Positions 58,188 to 64,000 of a DNA stretch of 64,000 nucleotides are shown in pieces. Source of the stretch: Hydrogenophaga sp. (GTDB taxonomy: Bacteria > Pseudomonadota > Gammaproteobacteria > Burkholderiales > Burkholderiaceae_C). The position numbers and the translations under genes are program-made. Position 1 is the stretch's first letter, and every line of letters starts with the position of its first letter. Under the pieces are notes generated by a model. The model had not been told where the DNA came from. It saw only the letters and a list, made by a program, of their open reading frames with translations, and did no database searches. Where the stretch lies: the NCBI RefSeq assembly GCF_019264445.1, contig NZ_JAHVAB010000043.1:1-64000 (forward strand). Reading direction: 5' to 3'.

Positions 58188-58916
58188 TCACAGCGTCAGG
58201 ACTGCCGCAGGCAAGCCCAGGGCCTTGACCCGGGCGGCGGCCTTGTCGGCATCGGCACGGTTCTCGAAGGGTCCCACGCGCACACGAATGCGTTTGCCAT
58301 CGGCGGTCTGCGCCACATGGGTGTAGGTCTTGAGCCCGGCGCCTTCGAGCTTCTGACGCACCGCGCGCGCTCCAGCCTCTTCAGAAAACGCGCCGACCTG
58401 CACCACGAGGCGCTCCACGCTCGCGGCGGGCTTGGCCGCGGCACTGGCGGGCGCGGCCGGCTTGCCTTCCAGCAGGGCGCGTGCGCGGTTGGCGTCTGCC
58501 GGCGGCGCAGCCGCCGGTTTGGCAGGCTCCGGGGGTGTGGGCGCAGGCGCAGCGGCGACGGGCGACGGCGCCGGCGCGGGCGATGGTGCGGCGGCCGGCT
58601 TGGCAGGCGCCTCGACGAGTTCCTCACGCGCGGGCGGCGGGGCCGCGGGAGGTGCGGCAGGCTTGGGGCTGGCGGCCGCCGACGCTACGGGCTTGGCCGC
58701 CGGCATTGGCGATGTCTTGGCCGGGATCTCGATCGGGATGTCGACCGAAATCGGGCGAGGCTGCGTGTCGAACAACAAGGGGAAGCCAACCACACCCAGC
58801 AGCACGAGCACGCTGGCGCCAATCAGGCGGTGGCGGGCGCGGCGGCGCACGGCCTCGATGCTCTGCGGCGGGGGGGTCGAGGCGTTGCCCTGGGAGCCTG
58901 AACGGGATTTGAACAT
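58188..58916 (-). CDS. SPOR domain-containing protein
   Basis: 242-residue inner-membrane protein. A cytoplasmic start is followed by one membrane segment (LIGASVLVLLGVVGFPLLF, ~35-53), a long Pro/Ala-rich periplasmic linker (~70-165), and a C-terminal SPOR domain (ERLVVQVGAFSEEAGARAVRQKLEGAGL...GPFENRADADKAAARVKALGL). SPOR domains bind denuded septal peptidoglycan, so this is a DedD-type division protein by layout. It sits between folC and cvpA, the usual dedD position in proteobacteria. Its start at 58916 gives the canonical N-terminus. Confidence 0.92.
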   Translation of the reverse strand: MFKSRSGSQGNASTPPPQSIEAVRRRARHRLIGASVLVLLGVVGFPLLFDTQPRPISVDIPIEIPAKTSPMPAAKPVASAAASPKPAAPPAAPPPAREELVEAPAKPAAAPSPAPAPSPVAAAPAPTPPEPAKPAAAPPADANRARALLEGKPAAPASAAAKPAASVERLVVQVGAFSEEAGARAVRQKLEGAGLKTYTHVAQTADGKRIRVRVGPFENRADADKAAARVKALGLPAAVLTL

Positions 58917-58977
58917 TCGGGTGGGACCGTGGCGCCATGGAAGGCCTGGCGGGGGGCGCGCTCTGAAAAGTGGGAGG

Positions 58978-60330
58978 CTAGGCGGACAGGTGTTTCGCCG
59001 ACATTCGGGGCACGCCGTCCTGCAATACGCCACCCACGGTGTAGAACGATCCGAAGACCACGATTCTATCAGCGGGGTCTGCGGTGGACACCGCCGCGCG
59101 CAGGGCCTCCATGGGGCTGGCGTGCTGCCCGGCCACCTTGTCCCGGCACCCGGGATGGGCCTGCAACAGGGCGCCAAGGGCATCCGCCTTGATCGCCCTG
59201 GGCAGGGGCAAGTCCGTCAGGTGCCAGTGGTCGATCAAGGGCGCGACGCGCTCCAGCATGGCGGCCAGGTCCTTGTCGGCCATGGCGCCAAACACGGCGT
59301 GCGTACCGGGGTAGAAGCCCATCGCGTCCAGGTTCTCGGCAAGCGCCGCCACCGAATGGGGGTTGTGCGCCACGTCCAGGACCAGCGTGGGCGTGCCGGG
59401 CACGATCTGGAAACGCCCGGGCAACTCCACCAGCGCCAGCCCGTTGCGCACGGCCTGCGCCGTGACGGGCAGCCGGCCTCGCAAAGCCTCCACCGCCGCC
59501 AGCACGCCCGACGCGTTCACCAGCTGGTTGGCGCCGCGCAGTGCGGGGTAGGCCAGCCCGGCGTAGCGCCGCCCGCCGTGCGATGGGTGCATGGCCCAGC
59601 CCCATTGCTGTTGGTCGCCGGCGAAATGGAAGTCCTTGCCCAGGCGCCAGAGTGGCGCGCCGATTTCCAGGGCGCGGTCCAGCACGCTCTGCGGCGGCAC
59701 CGGGTCGCTCACCACCACCGTGCGGCCCGTGCGCATGATGCCGGCCTTTTCGAAGCCGATGGCCTCGCGGTCGTTGCCCAGCAAGGCCATGTGGTCCAGC
59801 GCGATGCTGGTGATGACGGAACAGTCCGCGTCGATGATGTTGACCGCATCCAGCCGACCGCCCAGGCCCACTTCCAGAATCGCCACGTCCAGCCCGCTGC
59901 GCGAGAGCGTGCGCAAGATGGCCAGCGTGGTGAATTCGAAGTAGCTCAGGCTGATTTCGCCGCCCTCATCGCCGTCCTGTCCTTTGCGAGCCACCTCCAC
60001 CTCCGCAAACGCCGGCAACAGGTCGCTGGTGGCCACCGGTTCTCCGGCCACCCGGCAGCGCTCCTCGAAGTGCACGAGATGCGGCGAGGTGTAGACGCCG
60101 GTGCGGTAGCCGGATTGGGTGTACACCGCTTCCAGCATCGCGCAGGTGGAACCCTTGCCGTTGGTGCCCGCCACCGTGATCACCGGGCAATTCAAGACCA
60201 GGCCCATGCGACGCGCCACGCGCTGCACGCGGTCCAGCCCCATGTCGATGGTGACCGGGTGCAGGCGTTCGGCGTGGTCCAGCCAGTCGGCCAGGGTCGT
60301 GGGGTGGGCGGGCACAGGAATATCGAGCAT
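58978..60330 (-). CDS. folC: Bifunctional folylpolyglutamate/dihydrofolate synthase
   Basis: 450-residue Mur-ligase-family enzyme that makes dihydrofolate and adds glutamates to folates. The P-loop VITVAGTNGKGSTCAMLEAV is near residue 50, with YTSPHLVHFEERCRVAGEP (folate-binding omega loop), EVGLGGRLDAVNIID, SIALDHMALLGN and LVLDVAHNPHSVAAL. The ATG at 60330 is the family start; the upstream open frame runs antisense to the next gene. It heads a minus-strand series with the SPOR gene, cvpA, purF, metZ and gltX. Confidence 0.94.
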   Translation of the reverse strand: MLDIPVPAHPTTLADWLDHAERLHPVTIDMGLDRVQRVARRMGLVLNCPVITVAGTNGKGSTCAMLEAVYTQSGYRTGVYTSPHLVHFEERCRVAGEPVATSDLLPAFAEVEVARKGQDGDEGGEISLSYFEFTTLAILRTLSRSGLDVAILEVGLGGRLDAVNIIDADCSVITSIALDHMALLGNDREAIGFEKAGIMRTGRTVVVSDPVPPQSVLDRALEIGAPLWRLGKDFHFAGDQQQWGWAMHPSHGGRRYAGLAYPALRGANQLVNASGVLAAVEALRGRLPVTAQAVRNGLALVELPGRFQIVPGTPTLVLDVAHNPHSVAALAENLDAMGFYPGTHAVFGAMADKDLAAMLERVAPLIDHWHLTDLPLPRAIKADALGALLQAHPGCRDKVAGQHASPMEALRAAVSTADPADRIVVFGSFYTVGGVLQDGVPRMSAKHLSA

Positions 60331-60363
60331 GGGCGCGATTGTCCCATCGTCGACAATCGCGCG

Positions 60364-60711
60364 ATGACCACCCTCTACGGCATCCCCAATTGCGACACGG
60401 TGAAAAAGGCCCGCGCCTGGCTCACCGAACATGGTGTCGCACACACGTTTCACGACTTCAAGAAGCAAGGCGTCCCGGCGGCCGCGCTCGACCGGTGGCT
60501 GCAGGCCGCCGGCTGGGACACCGTGATCAACCGCAAAGGCACCACCTGGCGGCAGCTCGACGAAGACACGCGCACCGGCGTGACCGATGCGGCCAGCGCC
60601 CGTGCGGTGGCCCTGGCCCACGCGAGCGTGATCAAACGTCCGGTGGTGGAGTGGGCCGATGGCCGCATCACCGTCGGGTTCAACGCCGCCGACTGGGCTG
60701 CCCGCGTCTGA
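60364..60711 (+). CDS. ArsC/Spx family protein (YffB-like)
   Basis: 115-residue thioredoxin-fold protein of the arsenate reductase-like Spx/MgsR/YffB group. It begins TTLYGIPNCDTVKKARAWL, with a single Cys in the NCDTV loop, and has KKQGVPAAALDRWLQAAGWDTVINRKGTTWRQL and IKRPVVEWADGRITVGF. The YffB branch has no shown arsenate role and may be glutathione-dependent. It is divergent from folC with 33 bp between the starts. Confidence 0.9.
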   Translation: MTTLYGIPNCDTVKKARAWLTEHGVAHTFHDFKKQGVPAAALDRWLQAAGWDTVINRKGTTWRQLDEDTRTGVTDAASARAVALAHASVIKRPVVEWADGRITVGFNAADWAARV

Positions 60712-60738
60712 GCCTCGCCTGCGCGGGAAGCCGCGGCC

Positions 60739-60744
60739 TAAAAT
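60739..60744 (+). promoter_or_regulatory. Candidate -10 element for ppnP-argG
   Basis: TAAAAT followed by CGCGG, a -10 plus GC-rich discriminator pattern that recurs upstream of the PCMT-like gene at 34528. It is 43 bp upstream of ppnP. No clear -35 could be chosen by eye. Confidence 0.4.
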
Positions 60745-60786
60745 CGCGGTTTCGCCTTCCGTTCGTCTTCGATTCACTCCAACACC

Positions 60787-62468
<1,682 letters not shown>

Positions 62469-62645
62469 CGCCCTTCGCTCCTTGACCTCGCGGGAGCGGG
62501 GCGCCCTGGCTCTCGTTTCTTTTGCCCAGCGTGGGTGTGGGCGATCCGATGATGGCGGGTGGCTGGCGCAGCGAAACAAAGGAGGAGCCGGCCACCCAGC
62601 GTCAGCGGATCACACAGCGGCGCTGGCGTGAAATCAGACGTTGAC

Positions 62646-63698
62646 TCAAACCACCACAGGCTCAGGCTCCAGCAAGATGCCAAACCGCTCATACACACTG
62701 GTCTGAATCGCCTTCGCCAAGGTCATCACCTCGCCCCCGGTGGCACCACCCCGGTTCACCAGCACCAGCGCCTGCTTCTCGTACACCCCCGCGTTGCCCA
62801 CCCCACGGCCCTTCCAGCCGCAGGCATCGATCAACCAGCCGGCCGCCAGCTTGATGCTGCCATCGGCCATCGGGTAGTGCACCACCTTCGGATCGCGCGC
62901 AATGATGTCGGCACACTGCTCCACGCTCACCGTGGGGTTCTTGAAGAAGCTGCCGGCGTTGCCGAGCACCGCCGGGTCCGGGAGCTTGGCGCGGCGGATG
63001 GCGCAGATCCAGTCAAAGATCTGCCGCGCATCCGGGTTCGGGCAGGCGGTCTCGGCCATCTTGCGCTCCAGGTCGGCATAGCCCAGCACCGGCTTCCAGG
63101 GCTTGGGCAGCCAGAAGCGCACGCGAGTGATGACGGCGCGCCCCGCCAGGCCCAGTCCCGTATCACCCGCCGGGGTGTGCTTGAAGACCGAGTCCCGGTA
63201 GCCAAAACCGCACTGGGCGGCGTTCAGGGTAAAGGTCTGGCCGGTCTGCAGATCGATGGCGTCCAGCTCATGAAAACGGTCCTGCAGCTCCACGCCGTAG
63301 GCACCGATGTTCTGCACGGGTGAAGCCCCCACGCAACCAGGAATGAGGGCCAGGTTTTCCAGACCCGGCCAGCCTTGGTCGAGCGTCCAGCGCACGGTGT
63401 CGTGCCAGTTCTCGCCCGCGCCGGCCTCCACCAGCCAGCCCTTGTCGGTTTCGCTCACCAGGCGCCGGCCGGTGATTTCCACCTTGAGCACCAGCGGCTT
63501 GACATCGCCCGTGACCACCAGATTGCTCCCGCCGCCCAGCACGAAGGGCGGCGACTCGCGTGTGAGCGTCGGCCATTCGGCGCTCGCCATGAGATCGCGC
63601 AAATCGGATTCGTCACGCACACGGGCCAGCCGCAGGGCGCGCGCCACGATGCCAAAACTGTTGTACGGCTGGAGCGCCACGTTGTTCTCGACTACCAT
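62646..63698 (-). CDS. murB: UDP-N-acetylenolpyruvoylglucosamine reductase
   Basis: 350-residue FAD enzyme for the second step of UDP-MurNAc synthesis, E. coli-type (type I). Visible features: NNVALQPYNSFGI at the start, FVLGGGSNLVVTGD (FAD), IPGCVGASPVQNIGAYGVEL, FGYRDSVFK, GNAGSFFKNPTVS with the catalytic Ser, and the C-terminal GNAGVYEKQALVLVNRGGATGGEV. The 177 bp to argG hold nothing recognised. It is divergent from yajQ with 40 bp between starts. Confidence 0.96.
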   Translation of the reverse strand: MVVENNVALQPYNSFGIVARALRLARVRDESDLRDLMASAEWPTLTRESPPFVLGGGSNLVVTGDVKPLVLKVEITGRRLVSETDKGWLVEAGAGENWHDTVRWTLDQGWPGLENLALIPGCVGASPVQNIGAYGVELQDRFHELDAIDLQTGQTFTLNAAQCGFGYRDSVFKHTPAGDTGLGLAGRAVITRVRFWLPKPWKPVLGYADLERKMAETACPNPDARQIFDWICAIRRAKLPDPAVLGNAGSFFKNPTVSVEQCADIIARDPKVVHYPMADGSIKLAAGWLIDACGWKGRGVGNAGVYEKQALVLVNRGGATGGEVMTLAKAIQTSVYERFGILLEPEPVVV

Positions 63699-63738
63699 CC
63701 CCGGATTGTCTCACCCACCCCCCGAGGATTGATCTGCC

Positions 63739-64000
63739 ATGCCATCTTTTGACACCGTACTTGAAGCCGATTTCGTGGAAGTGAAGAACGCGGTGGATCA
63801 GGTGACACGCGAGATAGGCACGCGCTTTGACTTCAAGGGCACCAGTGCCGCGATCGAGCTCAAGGAAAAAGAGAAAGAAATCATCCTGCACGGCGATGCC
63901 GACTTCCAGCTGCAGCAGATCGACGATGTGCTGCGCGGCAAACTCACCAAGCGCGGCGTGGATGCGCGATTCCTGGACGTGGGCAAGGTCGAGAAGGCCG
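63739..64000 (+). CDS. yajQ: YajQ family protein, 3' end outside window
   Basis: First 87 codons of a nucleotide/c-di-GMP-binding YajQ family protein (about 160 residues when complete). The start [35 protein letters not shown] and [35 protein letters not shown] are characteristic. The gene is cut by the window edge. Confidence 0.94.
   Translation, partial: MPSFDTVLEADFVEVKNAVDQVTREIGTRFDFKGTSAAIELKEKEKEIILHGDADFQLQQIDDVLRGKLTKRGVDARFLDVGKVEKA

Noticed and set aside
58432-60363. Long plus-strand frame upstream of the ArsC-like gene
   Set aside because: It is antisense to the SPOR gene and folC; only the last 115 codons from 60364 match a family.
62469-62645. Possible small gene between argG and murB
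   Set aside because: Short frames only, with no start signal or recognisable product; treated as non-coding.

Overview
The window is a high-GC chromosomal segment from a betaproteobacterium, most likely a Comamonadaceae member (Burkholderiales; Hydrogenophaga/Acidovorax/Rhodoferax-like). I infer this from the protein sequences, the rpsP-rimM-trmD-rplS and folC-SPOR-cvpA-purF-metZ orders, the pcm-like/rhodanese/tolC/waaA order, and two intergenic repeat types that I associate with this family. The genus cannot be fixed by eye. Genes are packed tightly, with many 1-4 bp stop/start overlaps. No phage, insertion sequence or CRISPR array was seen.

Layout. 0-0.25 kb: REP-like inverted repeats and six 21-bp tandem units. 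0.25-5.7 kb: ATP-dependent urea degradation (urea carboxylase, allophanate hydrolase). 5.7-9.6 kb: DEAD-box RNA helicase with a long leader, and a Pit phosphate transporter. 9.7-14.6 kb: housekeeping genes (oligoribonuclease, M48 protease, pterin dehydratase, RsgA, CobD/CbiB-like protein, Nudix hydrolase). 14.6-16.9 kb: ribosomal operon rpsP-rimM-trmD-rplS. 17-19 kb: acetyltransferase, TM2 protein, AEC transporter. 19-25 kb: a divergent zinc locus. A Fur-family (Zur-like) gene leads an operon with a MacB/LolCDE-type ABC pair, a small Cys-rich periplasmic protein and a DUF3299 protein, facing znuCBA; two near-identical dyad operators lie between them. 25-30 kb: DMT exporter, fasciclin protein, MsrA, and a LysR/glutaryl-CoA dehydrogenase pair. 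29.5-37.2 kb: TetR-controlled RND efflux genes, then a pcm-like methyltransferase, rhodanese and TolC.

37.2-45.5 kb: lipopolysaccharide core/surface-glycan genes, including a Kdo transferase fused in frame to a Kdo kinase, an O-antigen ligase-like protein, four glycosyltransferase-type proteins and a phosphomannomutase. 45.6-47.7 kb: alkylation repair (Ada-AlkA fusion overlapping ogt). 48.7-52.9 kb: a decayed phenylacetate/branched-chain-type transporter locus. 5'-truncated paaX is joined head-to-head to an internal paaK fragment, which is joined to the last codons of livM, followed by intact livG, livF and a substrate-binding protein. This looks like two deletions. 53.0-53.5 kb: tRNA-Asp, tRNA-Glu and tRNA-Ala. 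53.5-60.3 kb: gltX, metZ, purF, cvpA, SPOR protein, folC. 60.4-64 kb: ArsC-like protein, ppnP, argG, murB and the start of yajQ.

The points most worth following are the deletion scars at 49.52 and 50.01 kb, the WaaA-Kdo kinase fusion, and the zinc locus with its paired operators 30 bp apart and its uncharacterised Cys-rich protein.
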